64,000 nucleotides of DNA from the NCBI GenBank assembly GCA_907163375.1, contig CAJQUW010001817.1, positions 39,111 through 103,110 of the forward strand. The letters run 5' to 3'. Shown here piece after piece: positions 34,756 through 45,048 of the stretch. The notes under the pieces were generated by a model. That model saw nothing but the letters and a program-made list of their open reading frames with translations, was not told the origin of the DNA and ran no database searches. Source of the DNA: Prostheceraeus crozeri (Eukaryota; Platyhelminthes; Polycladida; Euryleptidae). The translations under genes and the position numbers were made by a program. Position 1 is the stretch's first letter. Each line of letters opens with the position of its first letter.

Positions 34756-34990
34756 CACGGTGGGTTTAAAACTTTTTTACCCTCGAAAAATTGTCCATGT
34801 TAAATTCTTGCGCAATTTTGATCTACAGTGGTTACTGATTGCATCGACACCAATTTTAAAAAAATCGACAGCTGTCCAACCGATTTACAGGCCAAAACGC
34901 ATATCATATTACTTATAAAATTGATGTTGCAGTATTGAAGTGAACAGCAGTCGTCCAATATAATTTTGAGCTGGAATCCATTTCTTGACT
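34756..34990 (+). repeat. Left TIR of the CCTT transposon
   Basis: Aligns in reverse complement with 38676-39227 apart from the extra tandem copies there. Shared landmarks are ATTGTCCATGTTAAATTCTT, GCATCGACACCAATTTTAA and GTCCAATATAATTTTGAGCT. Confidence 0.8.
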
Positions 34991-35453
34991 ACTGAAAATA
35001 ATGTCTACTGACCAGCAACTATGTTCTAGAGTTGTCACCGGTACACAGCGGTCCTATTTGTAATCACTTCATGTACTAGGTGTTATAATTGAGCCGACAT
35101 AGAGTCCAACTTTTTCAAAACTTCATAAAAGACATCATGGCATGATTGATCTATTGGTAGTAAAAGCACAAGCACAAAAATACAAAATTCGCTCTCAACT
35201 GCAACTTCAACATGCAAAACAAAACAAGTTAGAATGAATTAATTGTCATTTTTCCGCAGACAACTCAAATTTGTCGACTATTATATTCAAGCACTGCTTG
35301 GAGAAGTCTTTGAGAAAATGAGGGATGATTGAGAGGCACCTGGTATTTCAACCAAAATGGTTTGAAATTAGAATGTAGGGACTCAGATGCCTGCTCGGAA
35401 TAGGGCCCTAGTGGAAGACATTTTCTCTCACAAAAATCAATCACATCAAAAAA

Positions 35454-36172
35454 TCAACCTGGAGTTACAGGTTTTTCAAGACTCAAGTAGCTTGTTTGAA
35501 AATTGTGTATGTTTTGAACATACTCTGGACTCAGTCGGCTACCAAAGCAGCTGTCGACAACCTTTCGCAAGTCAGACAACACTTGAATATACTTTAAAAT
35601 ATGAACTGGGCATATTAGACGAAGCAAATCAACAGTCTTAAGAAGTTTTCGACATGAGTTGCCGTCAAATGTGCCACCACGAATAGTTGACCTAATCAGA
35701 TGACAGGAATCGGGCCATATAGTAGCCTCGGACCATTCTTTCAACATGTGGTCATAATCGAATTAACAGCACCCATCATGAGATGAAGCTCTGGGGGAGG
35801 TATGAAATTGACTACCGCATTTTTGTCGTCATCCTTTATTATCAGCAAATGAACACAGTTAGAATAATTCCTTGCTAGTTTCGGATCAGCACCCTCGCGA
35901 TGCCAGCTCCAGAAACTTTCTGAAATGGTTCTCAGAGTTCTCAATTGTCCCCTACAAGAAAGTTTACCTTTCTCAACGTCGCACCATGCACAAGGATGGC
36001 AAGAAGAATGGGCATTTAGTCCCAACATAATGTTGATCATCTTAAGATCGAGAGCGTCGGTAAGATTTGGAATTACAGTCTTCTTCAATTTCTTCTTCAA
36101 CTCGCACGCAATAACACGCCTCAAGTGTGTGAATAATGTAACGAATGAGTCATAGATTAATAATAACATCAA
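35454..36172 (-). pseudogene. Degraded transposase-like protein of the CCTT element
   Basis: Two overlapping frames (35741-36172 then 35454-35747) together give about 240 residues. Landmarks: HPCAWCDVEKG (Cys pair with a His, perhaps zinc-binding), NFIPPPELHLMMGAVN, then WPDSCHLIRSTIRGGTFDGNSCRKLLKTV. I recall similar uncharacterised repeat-borne proteins in cnidarian and arthropod genomes but not a family name. The catalytic region is not identified. It is broken by at least one frameshift and truncated at the N terminus near the Tc1 insertion. Confidence 0.5.
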
Positions 36173-36207
36173 TAGCTATCTATCTTTGATGAAGGCATTC
36201 AAACATA

Positions 36208-37799
36208 CACTTAGCACAATTGAAAACGCACCACCTGTCAAATCCAGCTAATTCGAAGTAAATCGCTTCGATTGAATATGGAATGAAGGACGCACGCTAA
36301 TTGACATAGATATCTGCACGACGGCGGTCTGGTGGTGGGATTGCGTAATTGTTCAGACTGAATTACTGAAGCAAGCATTATTATTACCGAATCACTTAGC
36401 AAGCATCTGTTCAAATTGATCTTCGATCGTGAAGTATAAAATTAACGACTTATTATGGGAAATGACGGTTTTGTGAAAAATCTTAAGATGGTGCGTCAAA
36501 TGTCTGATGCCGAAAGATGGCGTGCTATTGGAATGCTTGACGCTGGAATGTCCCTTCGGGCAGTCGGACGACATTTCGGTCGTTCGCATACGACGATTTC
36601 CCGACTTCTCAAGAAAGCGAGAGCAAATGGTACCGTGGCACATGCTGGCGTTGGTGCAGTTCGTCACACAACTGCCAGAGCTGACCGGCGATTGCTCAGA
36701 ATGGTGCGAGGCAATCCCACACTCCCCGCAACTCTTCTACGACTGATGTGGGGCGAAAGAAGTCGCAGAGGCAACATCCTGAGCTCGGGTACCATAAGAA
36801 ATCGGCTTCGAGAGCAATGACTTCGCTCAAGGAAGATGCGCAAATGCCCCAGATTAACACCTGCGCATGTGGCACGAAGAGAGCGGTGGGCGATGCAACG
36901 AGTTCACTGGAGACTACCACAATGGAGACGTATCATCTTCACTGACGAAAGTCGGTTTCGTCTGTTCCGCAATGATGGCCGCATTCGTGTTTGGCGTGTG
37001 CCACGCCAAGAGATGCTGCAGCAACACGTCCAGCCTACTCATCAGCAACAGGGGCCATCCGTTCACGTGTGGGCAGGCATCACCCTGACGGCAAGACCGA
37101 GCTGGTAGTGCTCAACACGAACGTGACTGGTGAGCGTTATGCTGAACTGCTGCAAACGCATCTTCTGCCATTTGCGACTCGAACATTCGGAGACGTGGCC
37201 AACTGGATCCTGCAAGATGATAACGCACCTTCGCATTGTGCATACAATGTGACGCAGCTGAAGGAAAACTTAGGGATACGGACTCTTCGCTGGCCATCAA
37301 GGTCGCCGGACATGAACCCGATCGAGCACGTGTGGGATTATCTGAAGCGCCAAGTTCAGCAGCGGGACCCGCCTTCGCAAACACTGCGTGAATTACAAGA
37401 GACAGTGGTTGCAGTTTGGCAACAAATTCCTCAAAATTTTCTGAGACGGCTCGTCCTCAGAATGCCGCGACGAATCAATGCGTTATTGACTGCTCGCGGA
37501 GGTTATACCCGCTATTAACTTGTACAAGTATAGATGTTATGTTTAATAATTACTTTTCTTAATCACTAAAAGTTTGTCCTTTTCATTTACATGTTATGTT
37601 TAATAATTTCTTTTCTTAATCACTAAAAGTTTGTCCTATTCATTTACATTAGCTGTCAATCATGTCATTAGACCCCTGACCGCCGTCGGGCAGTAGCACA
37701 GATATCTATGTCGGTTAGAATGCGTCCTCCATTATCAATCGTGTATAGCGATCAATTTGACGGATTTGACAGGTGGTGCGTTTTCAATTGTGCTAAGTG
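36208..37799 (+). mobile_element. Tc1-like transposon nested in the CCTT element
   Basis: Ends CACTTAGCACAATTGAAAAC / GTTTTCAATTGTGCTAAGTG are perfect inverted repeats, and TIR homology continues for over 100 bp with gaps. TA duplications flank it (36206-36207, 37800-37801). One transposase gene inside. Confidence 0.9.
36455..37518 (+). pseudogene. Tc1-family transposase, DD34E, disabled
   Basis: The N-terminal helix-turn-helix pair is visible (RAVGRHFGRSHTTISRLLKK). Catalytic residues are Asp of FTDESRF, Asp of LQDDNAPSH and Glu of NPIEHVWDYLK, with 34 residues between the last two, as in Tc1. An in-frame TGA at 36818-36820 and a frameshift near 37080 break the frame. About 345 codons in total, normal for Tc1. 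It cut and pasted its own element at TA sites when intact. Confidence 0.9.
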
Positions 37800-37913
37800 T
37801 ATTTCTATTAGTGCAACTGATTCCATAGACATATTTGATCTGATAGATATCTTGTCTTGATTTGACAGAAATGCGTGATAGAATGATACAATTCAATTCA
37901 GGACTGCTGGCAC

Positions 37914-38437
37914 CACAGAATTAGACAGGTCATCTCTTCTTCTGTTTGACTAGAAAGGAAACATTGGAACATTCAACGTAGATGAAATGGCACAATCTGC
38001 TGACATAATACCATAGCAATCGAACAATGAGCAGCCAGTTCAACATTAAACACGCCAAATTGTGCAAAGTTTCAGTGACTGTTATCAACCGGATCACACA
38101 GCAAAGAGACGCAGTCGATGTCAAGTTCTGCAGAGAAGTTTGTGAACGTTTTTTCGTGCGCCTGCTAACTTTTTTAAAAATGATCGGAGGACCCAACATT
38201 ATCGAGAAAACTTTTGCGCAATGATCTGAATTCTTCGAATCTGAAGGAATCGCCGCGATCCGAGCATTTTGAAGGAATTCACAGCAATCCGCAAGCGACG
38301 GACGACTATTTTTCCTATCTCTGCAAGGTATTAAAAATTTCTTTTTGTCTACTTAATACGTTCCTGCATGTGCCATTATTTTGATTCAGTTTGCACTTCT
38401 AGCAAAGTGATACAGTTAAAAAATCTAATTCTGTGGC
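37914..38437 (+). mobile_element. MITE family copy with best-preserved ends
   Basis: Begins ACCACAGAATTAGACAGG and ends ATCTAATTCTGTGG, giving a 13-bp terminal inverted repeat CCACAGAATTAGA. It is the reference copy for the relatives at 19721, 21230 and 24353. No conserved ORF. Confidence 0.7.
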
Positions 38438-38675
38438 TGGCACACTTTGCCGACAGCAACCGTGATACGAAGCCAAACGATTAATTAAGATAGATATCTG
38501 AAACTAATAATCCAGATGTTGCTGATGACATTCATCTGAATACTCAGGAACACGGATGAAGTGAGAAAATGTTAGAAAATTGATTACTTCCTAGGTAGTC
38601 TTATCAAAACACATATCAAAGACAACTGTAGGACACAATTGTCAAACAGTAGATATTATTTGCAGAAGCCAAGAA

Positions 38676-39227
38676 ATACATTCCAGCTCAAAATTATATT
38701 GGACGACTGCTGTTCTCTTCAATACTGCATGCAACATCAATTTTATAAGTAGTATGATATGCGTTTTGGCCTGTAAATCGGTTGGACAGCTGTCGATTTT
38801 TTTAAAATTGGTGTCGATGCAATCAGTAACCAGTGTAGATGATTGTTATCTAAAACTTAGTCATGGACAGTTGTCGTCTTCATCAATAATGCATCATCAA
38901 TTTTGTAAGTAGTATGATAAGCGTTTTTTGCCTGTAAATCAGCGAGACAGCTGTCGATTTTCTTAAAATTGGTGTCGATGCAATCAGTAACCACTGTAGA
39001 TGATTGTTATCTAAAACTTAGTCATGGACAGTTGTCGTCTTCATCAATAATGCATCATCAATTTTGTAAGTAGTATGATAAGCGTTTTTTGCTTGTAAAT
39101 CAGCGAGACAGCTGTCGATTTTCTTAAAATTGGTGTCGATGCAATCAGTAACCACTGTAGATCAAAATTGCGCAAGAATTTAACATGGACAATTTTTCGA
39201 GGGTAAAAAAATTTTAAACCCACCGTG
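38676..39227 (-). repeat. Right TIR of the CCTT transposon, with 161-bp tandem copies
   Basis: Contains three successive versions of the CTGTCGATTTT...CAATCAGTAACCA module; the last two junctions are 161 bp apart (38835, 38996, 39157). The insert carries an extra GATTGTTATCTAAAACTTAG segment absent from the left TIR. Confidence 0.8.
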
Positions 39228-39342
39228 CCTTCATTCCTGCTCGTCAGGGCATGATGCCCTAAAGGATCCATTGTTGTAGATTGATGAAAAGGACAGTTTT
39301 TGCCAGGTTGGTTCAAGGGAAGTCCTAACCACCACTTGACTG

Positions 39343-40731
39343 CTACATCATTTCATTTGGTTGCAAAGTCAATCCGAGACCAGGTGAAGAAACAACTTTC
39401 AGCCAATCGGATGCATGAGGAGCGGATATGTTTTCTAAACGTACCATGTCCGCTGTGGTTGAATTCTGTAATAGCAGTCGTTCCAATTCTTTTTCAATCT
39501 TCATTGGAAAGCGATGTTGGACGGATTTTAAATCCAAGTCTTTTAAAGTATCAAAATCAACACTATCACTCGAAGAAATGCGCAAGTTTATGTGTCTCAC
39601 TGCTGCTTCACAATTAGTTGTAAGCTCTAAACCAGACTTCAAGAAAGATGCAATAAATGCCGCACCAGCGTGTTCCGAAACTGACCGAAGACCTAAGCCT
39701 CCATTCTTAATGGCGAGCTGCGCTTGTTTCCATGCCACATCCGTACACTGAATGGCGGTGCACTCCTCCAAGGCTTTCCGCATACAATCGTCAGATTTCT
39801 TTAGGGCGTCAGTTGATTGTTCGACAGGTGTAGTTCTTGCAATGTGAACAAAGCGGCAAAATCCTGAACAACGCCGAAGAATAGCAAGGGCAACTTGAGG
39901 ATTGTTTAGTTCACTCAATGCATGAAGAAGTTCACCGGCCTTTCCAATCTTCTTAGAGATGAAGGCATCACAAAATTCTGCATTTCCAATCGGTGAAACA
40001 AGAATTTCAAAATTTGGTATATTCGATCTCTTAATGCTCTGATTGAGGAAATTCAAGTTTGAGCGACTGAAAACTTCGCATTTCAAAAAGTTGACCTTCA
40101 GGTCTGTCGTAGGAGTAGCTTGATCAAGACATTCGATTACACGCACAATAGATTCACGTGATCCAGCGAAAACACCGTCATCAAGATACCAGGCATGAAA
40201 GACTAGGGACACGGAATTCGAAATTGAGCGGATTATGCACTGTAATCCCAAGGAAAACAATAAAGGACCGAGAGGGTCTCCCTGCTGCACGCCTGTTTCT
40301 GATGTAAGCGTCCCCATAGGATGACGTAAAATGGGATGTGCTCCATAACATGCGTTTATCCATGCAAGCAATTCTGGAAAGTGATTTCGGCATTCATTGA
40401 AAATAAGCTGACGGGAAATAGAGTTAAATGCGTTCGCCATATCAACTTTTAGAATAATGAAATCATCATCATTCCAATGAGCATCTATTATTCTTCGTAG
40501 ATGGTGAATACTTTTTTCGGTACCACTCGGACAGGCAACTCCAAATTTATGGGGATGGAAGAAATCAGCAGCTTTGCTTCTTAGTGCTGTACAAGCACAT
40601 TTGCTCGCAATTCTGCGAAGAATTTCACCTGCAGCAATAGGTCTAATGTCTTTATCTCCTTTTCTTAGAGCGGTCACATTTGCGCTCGCAAGAATGTGAA
40701 GAATTTCAGGTGCTGCAGAGCTGCGTAACAT
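39343..40731 (-). pseudogene. LINE reverse transcriptase core
   Basis: 462 codons open from an ATG. Motifs: LRKGDKDIRPIAAGEILRR (RT1), ILKVDMANAFNSISR (motif A, catalytic Asp), TGVQQGDPLGPLLFSL (motif B), AWYLDDGVFAGS (motif C, catalytic Asp pair) and LKVNFLKCEVFS (motif D). A thumb-like region with an LRRCSGFCRFVHIART segment follows. The frame ends at an apparent one-base shift near 39343, after which GLPLNQPGKNC continues in a second frame. All palm residues are intact, so inactivation is by frameshifts and the insertion. Confidence 0.85.
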
Positions 40732-40786
40732 AATATTTACTATGCTGCGAAGTGAAGTACAAATGGGTACTGATGGTGTTGCCTCA

Positions 40787-41260
40787 TTAGCAGTTCAATG
40801 ATGTGTGGACAGCGCAAGCCAGATGAGCCACATGCCGTATCACTTGGGAATGAACGCAAAATAGCCAATATATCAAAGTCAGATGGAAGTTGAAGTGGAT
40901 CACTGTCACTGCTAATGGATGGAATTGTTGGTGGAGGGGAATGTGGGTGCTTCTCGACAAGTAAATTCCAAGTTTCTGGTGTATTTGGGGCTGTACCACT
41001 AGAGGTAAGGACGCGAGCAGCTTTACCAAAGAGTCCATCTTGTGCCAGACTCTTATTGCCGATTCAATTTTTGCCTCCAATTCTCTTGCAGGATTTCTCT
41101 GCCTTTTGGATGAGTTGTTATGCGACGCTGAGCATTTTGCCATTTCCCACAGTTCAATACATTCTCCATTTGACCATCTTCGACAATACTCAGTGATATT
41201 CGGACGCTTATGTTTTCGACCAGCCCTTTTACAGGAAGGTAGTACACATTTTGGTAACAT
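40787..41260 (-). pseudogene. LINE ORF linker upstream of RT
   Basis: A Cys-containing segment (LPKCVLPSCKRAGRKHKRP) is followed by basic helical sequence (RQRNPARELEAKIESAIRVW). Position and strand place it between the zinc finger and RT, displaced by frameshifts on both sides. Confidence 0.55.
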
Positions 41261-41831
41261 AAGTAAACGTGACCATGCTTCTACTGTGTTGGATGAAATG
41301 AAGTCTTGTAAAGCTTTTGAAAGAACAAGACCAAAAAGATTGACGAGCTGAACTGGTAATGTGCTTCAACGTTGCGCGAGGGAGGCTCATGATTTCTTCT
41401 AATGTTGGGAGAGTTAGAGAGGGTGATTTTTCGTCATTAATGGTATAATTTTGATTCACACATTTATGAGAATTTTGCCTAGATAAGGCAACGATGCGTT
41501 TGCAACGGCAGATATACTTGCCATGTGTTTTGAGCCAAGTTTGTGGGACGGTGCCTGGCAATACATCTTTTATATGACTCTCCATATGTTTAATTCCACT
41601 CGTTGAAGCATATCGTGTGTTACAACCTGTAACGCAACACAAAGTACCGGGACCGGTATAGACTCTTGAGTTCGAGTCAATTGGTGAAGTATTTGACGCA
41701 TCTTCGGCAGAAATTGTTTCAGATTGATTAGGTTTCCATGTTCTCGACTGTTCGATGACAGCGTCGATAACTAGATCCAGTTTATCCAAACTGCTAACTT
41801 CTGTGGCCATTACTTCATCATCCTCACTCAT
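41229..41831 (-). pseudogene. LINE N-terminal C2H2 zinc-finger region
   Basis: Starts at an ATG. LCCVTGCNTRYASTSGIKHM carries CX4C with downstream His residues of a C2H2 finger; a second CRC...HKC cluster follows. Such fingers recognise target DNA in R2-type and related LINEs. Confidence 0.65.
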
Positions 41832-41994
41832 AATTGAGAGCCGATGGCTCGAGGTTATGTATACAAAAGAATTGTATACAAAAGAAAAAAATGTATCCTA
41901 TTTCTATGAATTTTATGAATTCTTTGACCATTGGACATGTTAAACCGATAGACGAGTACATTGATAAGGCAATGAACATCAGAAGTCATAGATA

Positions 41995-42495
41995 GCTGAC
42001 TGCAGACTGTTCAATCTACATTTAAGAAGTGTTTTGTATGATTGACCATGGATCCATCGATTGACTTATCTCAACAACTGGATTATTGAAAGAACAATGA
42101 CGTCTGAGATCATCGATAGCGGACTGCAGACTGTTCAATCTACATTTAAGAAGTGTTTTGTATGATTGACCATGGATCCATCGATTGACTTATCTCAACA
42201 ACTGGATTATTGAAAGAACAATGACGTCTGAGATCATCGATAGCGGACTGCAGACTGTTCAATCTACATTTAAGAAGTGTTTTGTATGATTGACCATGGA
42301 TATCCATCGATTGACTTATCTCAACAGCTAGATTATTGAAAGAACAATGACGTCTGAGATCATCGATAGCGGACTGCAGACTGTTCAATCTACATTTAAG
42401 AAGTGTTTTGTATGATTGACCATGGATATCCATCGATTGAATTATCTCAACAGCTAGATTATTGAAAGAACAATGACGTCTGACATCACAGATAG
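41995..42495. repeat. 124-126-bp tandem repeat, four copies
   Basis: TGCAGACTGTTCAATCTACA starts near 42001, 42125, 42249 and 42375. Later copies differ by TA insertion (GGATATCC for GGATCC) and a few changes. Minus-strand frames repeated in it are by-products. Confidence 0.9.
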
Positions 42496-42886
42496 CGGAG
42501 TGTGGACTAAGTGCGTATGTTATAAATAGGAAATGTTACACAGAATGACATGATAGACTTATTCAATCGATATCTAGACAAATGTAAACCGATTGCATCT
42601 GAAACAATAGATACATGTATTTGACAATTATTACTGACCGAATAGAATATAGTGGATAGGAACAATACATTGTTTAACTGATAGTTGATGATGAAGATCA
42701 ATCATTTGCACTGACATTCGAGCGGAAAATTTCTCTGTCATTTGCCAGCATTCTAAATCGGAAGTCGGTGACAAAACCCGTTCTGCTGCTTGTCATATTC
42801 TCATCATGTATTCAAACGGTTTTTCAGGTATGTACCTGCAAAAGAGCATGATATGCTCTAAAGCCCTAAACATCCATCACTAAATA

Positions 42887-42892
42887 ACCGCG
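42887..42892. repeat. Polinton target duplication, left (ACCGCG)
   Basis: ACCGCG directly precedes the left TIR and recurs at 59100-59105 directly after the right TIR. Six-bp duplications are characteristic of Polinton integration. Confidence 0.95.
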
Positions 42893-43355
42893 AGTAGTAT
42901 AGGGTATAGGATTCGGCGCATCGCTTCGCTCAGCACCGAATCCCACACCTAGGTAGTTACAAAAAATGAAAAAATACAAAAAAATAGGGTCCTCCTGAAA
43001 TTTATAAAAAAACAGACAAAATAGATAAAAAAAATTAAAAAATACAAAAAAATAGGGTCCTCCTGAAATTTATAAAAAAACAGCTAAAATAGATGCGAAA
43101 TGGGAAAAATACAATGTCTATGACCCATGAACAAAAATATTCATTTAAAAATGGAAGATGAAAAAACAAAAGAACCATCAGCCCCCTTATATCCTTCATT
43201 ATCATATGACATAAAACCTTCGGTTCCCAATGAAATGGATATAGTAAAACACAAAGATAGAGTCAGGTACATGAAAGATAAGGAAGCCCAATTATTACTT
43301 AAACTAGAACATTATAATAAATTAAGAAAGAGATGGACCATAGCTAAGAATGTGA
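42893..43355 (+). repeat. Polinton left TIR
   Basis: 463 bp, reverse complement of 58625-59099 apart from a few indels in A-runs. It begins with AG, has two tandem copies of an AATAGGGTCCTCCTGAAATT module, and its inner part copies the 5' end of the ORF at the other end. Sequence diverges right after AAGAATGTGA (43355). Confidence 0.97.
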
Positions 43356-43360
43356 TGTAA
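43151..43360 (+). pseudogene. Truncated TIR copy of the two-TM protein gene
   Basis: The first 68 codons repeat the N terminus of the gene at 58215-58829 because the TIR cuts through it. The frame stops at TAA two codons after homology ends. The PSAP/YPSL region and the upstream promoter-like tract are retained, so a 69-residue peptide could be made. Confidence 0.85.
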
Positions 43361-43508
43361 CACAATTCCGCTGAAAACCCAAAAGTGATGAAAGGCGAAA
43401 ACCCGTCAGCTACACCATCAGCCCCTTTATAACCGTTATGTAAAATCAACCATTTTTGCACAAAATTGTTTCTTATTCAACAAAATTGACGCGAAATTAC
43501 ATATACAT
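43361..43508. other. Spacer inside the left TIR
   Basis: No gene. A CACCATCAGCCCCTTTATA segment echoes the ORF start at 43178. Confidence 0.4.
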
Positions 43509-43805
43509 TACAAAATGTCAAGAAATGTCTCCTCGAAAGGAGACATTTTACTCTGTAATTAAATTTGAAAAGTCTCCTGTCAAGGAGACATTTACATTAC
43601 TATATAATGATATAAGTAGTGTATGAATTGACACACTTACAAAATGTCAAGAAATGTCTCCTTTCGAGGAGACATTTTGCTCTGTAATTAAATTTGAAAA
43701 GTCTCCTGTCAAGGAGACATTTATATTACTATATAGTGATATAAGTAGTGCGTATGAATTGACACATTTACAAAATGTCAAGAAATGTCTCCTCGATAGG
43801 AGAGA
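43509..43805. repeat. 130-bp tandem repeat with hairpins, 2.3 copies
   Basis: Units start TACAAAATGTCAAGAAATGTC at 43509, 43638 and 43769. Each complete unit carries two palindromes, TGTCTCCT...AGGAGACA and GTCTCCTGTCAAGGAGAC. Position next to the TIR suggests a role in replication or transcription; this is inference. Confidence 0.85.
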
Positions 43806-43831
43806 TGGTGAGAATGTTACATTTGAGACTA

Positions 43832-44419
43832 TCAGAACTCCATTGGGCTTTCCATTCTTGGGACTTCCATTCTTGGGGTTTCCATTCTTGGGGTTTGCAT
43901 TATTTCTTCAAATGTTTTTCGGCGTCGTCCATTTTTGATGTGCGATGAAATTATACGAAAATTGATTTTAAAGAATGTTGCGGATTCATGAGAATCGGCG
44001 ATGAACGGATATTGTAAATAAAAGTTATAAAGTCTTCTTAAAAACGCGACATAACTCCGGGAATATTGGAAATAGTCACTAAATGTATTTCCCGCACGTA
44101 GAATTTTGAATGCACGCCCCTTCAAGATAGCTAGTTTCAAACTACTGTTCTCATGATGATTTTCGTAGTTTTCAATTCTTTGTAAGAAACCACGTAGCGT
44201 CGGCAGAGTTACTTCTTTATTCAGTTCCTCGTTGAAATTAAATGATGACGACGATTCACAAGATGCAGTTAAAGATGTTTCAAAAGTTTCTATAATTCTC
44301 CATTCTTTGTATAAATAATCTTCCTCTTCTTTTGTCTTAATATTCCTCCTTCTGTACTCTTGGAAAACTTCTTCATTAAAATATCCATCCTCATTGCAGA
44401 TGAATCGTGAAAGACACAG
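43832..44419 (-). CDS. Orphan Polinton ORF without an ATG, PRME repeats at the end
   Basis: 195 codons are open from a TGA at 44420-44422 to the stop at 43832, but no ATG occurs before the last 20 residues. Composition is that of a folded protein (for example TLPTLRGFLQRIENYENHH and YVAFLRRLYNFYLQYPF), so the first exon is probably elsewhere (spliced), or initiation is non-AUG. The C terminus is a five-residue repeat (PRMET, PRMEV, PRMES), matching 15-bp tandem repeats in DNA. I do not recognise the family. It faces the protease gene across a 200-bp spacer. Confidence 0.5.
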   Translation of the reverse strand: MCLSRFICNEDGYFNEEVFQEYRRRNIKTKEEEDYLYKEWRIIETFETSLTASCESSSSFNFNEELNKEVTLPTLRGFLQRIENYENHHENSSLKLAILKGRAFKILRAGNTFSDYFQYSRSYVAFLRRLYNFYLQYPFIADSHESATFFKINFRIISSHIKNGRRRKTFEEIMQTPRMETPRMEVPRMESPMEF

Positions 44420-44625
44420 TCACGTAGAACACTCACAGAGAGAATGAAAATTGACAATACGTGGCAGCATCAGTTCCTAATGGCAACCGCTACTGCTTGT
44501 GGCAGACAATGGTGTCATGCATAATGCGCTAGAGGCCGCCCCGCTAGAGGTAACAAAAGCCCTGAGTCATACAGATTGTGCAATTCTTTTGTGTCATTTC
44601 TGAAATAGAATTTGTCTCATGTAAA

Positions 44626-45048
44626 ATGAATAGCATAAATGACTTCTTAAAGCATTATGGAACGCAAACTACGACAAATTTCGACCTAAAGAAAATTGCT
44701 AATCAATTAGGAATAAAGAACTTTCATGTTTTAATGAGAGACGAATTACAATTGATCAAAAATAAGCCAACTGTAAATTTCATAACGAATCTTCACACTT
44801 CAGACCAAAACGGCGTACATTGGTCAGCAGGCGTTAAAAATCATCAGCAGAACTATTATTTTGACTCATACGGGCTTCCACCTACGAATGAAGTAAGAGC
44901 AATACTTGGCAATGGTATTTATAATACGTTTCAAATTCAAACACCAGGCACTACCTATTGCGGTCAATTATGTTTATACGTTTTGTACAAATTACAAAAA
45001 GGAGTACCATTTCTAGATATAATGTTAGAGTTAAACGATAAAGGTTAA
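44626..45048 (+). CDS. Adenain-like cysteine protease (PRO)
   Basis: 140 residues from the ATG at 44626, preceded by TGTAAA. Active-site order of the C5/adenain family: His of NGVHWSAGV, Asp of YYFDSYGLPP (Glu/Asp position), Gln before and Cys within TTYCGQLCLYVLY. It is shorter than adenovirus proteases (about 200), as usual in Polintons. It would cleave virion precursors, probably at (M/I/L)xGx-G sites such as those noted in neighbours. Its TAA overlaps the stop of the convergent integrase gene by sharing TTAA. Confidence 0.92.
   Translation: MNSINDFLKHYGTQTTTNFDLKKIANQLGIKNFHVLMRDELQLIKNKPTVNFITNLHTSDQNGVHWSAGVKNHQQNYYFDSYGLPPTNEVRAILGNGIYNTFQIQTPGTTYCGQLCLYVLYKLQKGVPFLDIMLELNDKG

Larger units (their letters stand above)
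34756..39227. mobile_element. 4.47-kb DNA transposon, 4-bp CCTT duplication, unclassified
   Basis: Terminal inverted repeats start CACGGTGGGTTTAAAA at both ends and extend about 235 bp. CCTT occurs directly outside each end (34752-34755, 39228-39231), and removing the element restores a continuous LINE frame, which fixes the borders. The right TIR is expanded by a 161-bp tandem repeat. Inside lie a degraded minus-strand protein (35454-36172), a nested Tc1 element and a MITE copy. The superfamily is unknown to me; CA termini with 4-bp duplication could fit Academ. Confidence 0.75.
39232..41831 (-). mobile_element. LINE (R2/Ambal-like by pattern), main part
   Basis: Minus-strand element with N-terminal zinc finger, linker and RT in three successive frames, continued at 34321-34751 after the nested insertion. 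Its zinc finger at the N terminus with no APE domain seen suggests a restriction-like-endonuclease type LINE, in which the nuclease lies C-terminal to RT; the HHALTSR...RHN segment near the insertion would be in that area. Confidence 0.7.

Noticed and set aside
39044..39316. 90-codon minus-strand frame MNQPGKNC...
   Set aside because: It runs from LINE coding sequence straight into the transposon TIR; a chimeric frame, not a gene.
42146..42433. 95-codon repeated frame in the 124-bp tandem repeat
   Set aside because: The period is close to a multiple of three only by chance; no domain and the frame changes with the 126-bp copy.
43509..43805. Spaced repeats resembling a CRISPR array
   Set aside because: Units are 130-bp direct repeats with internal palindromes, without unique spacers, in a eukaryotic element.
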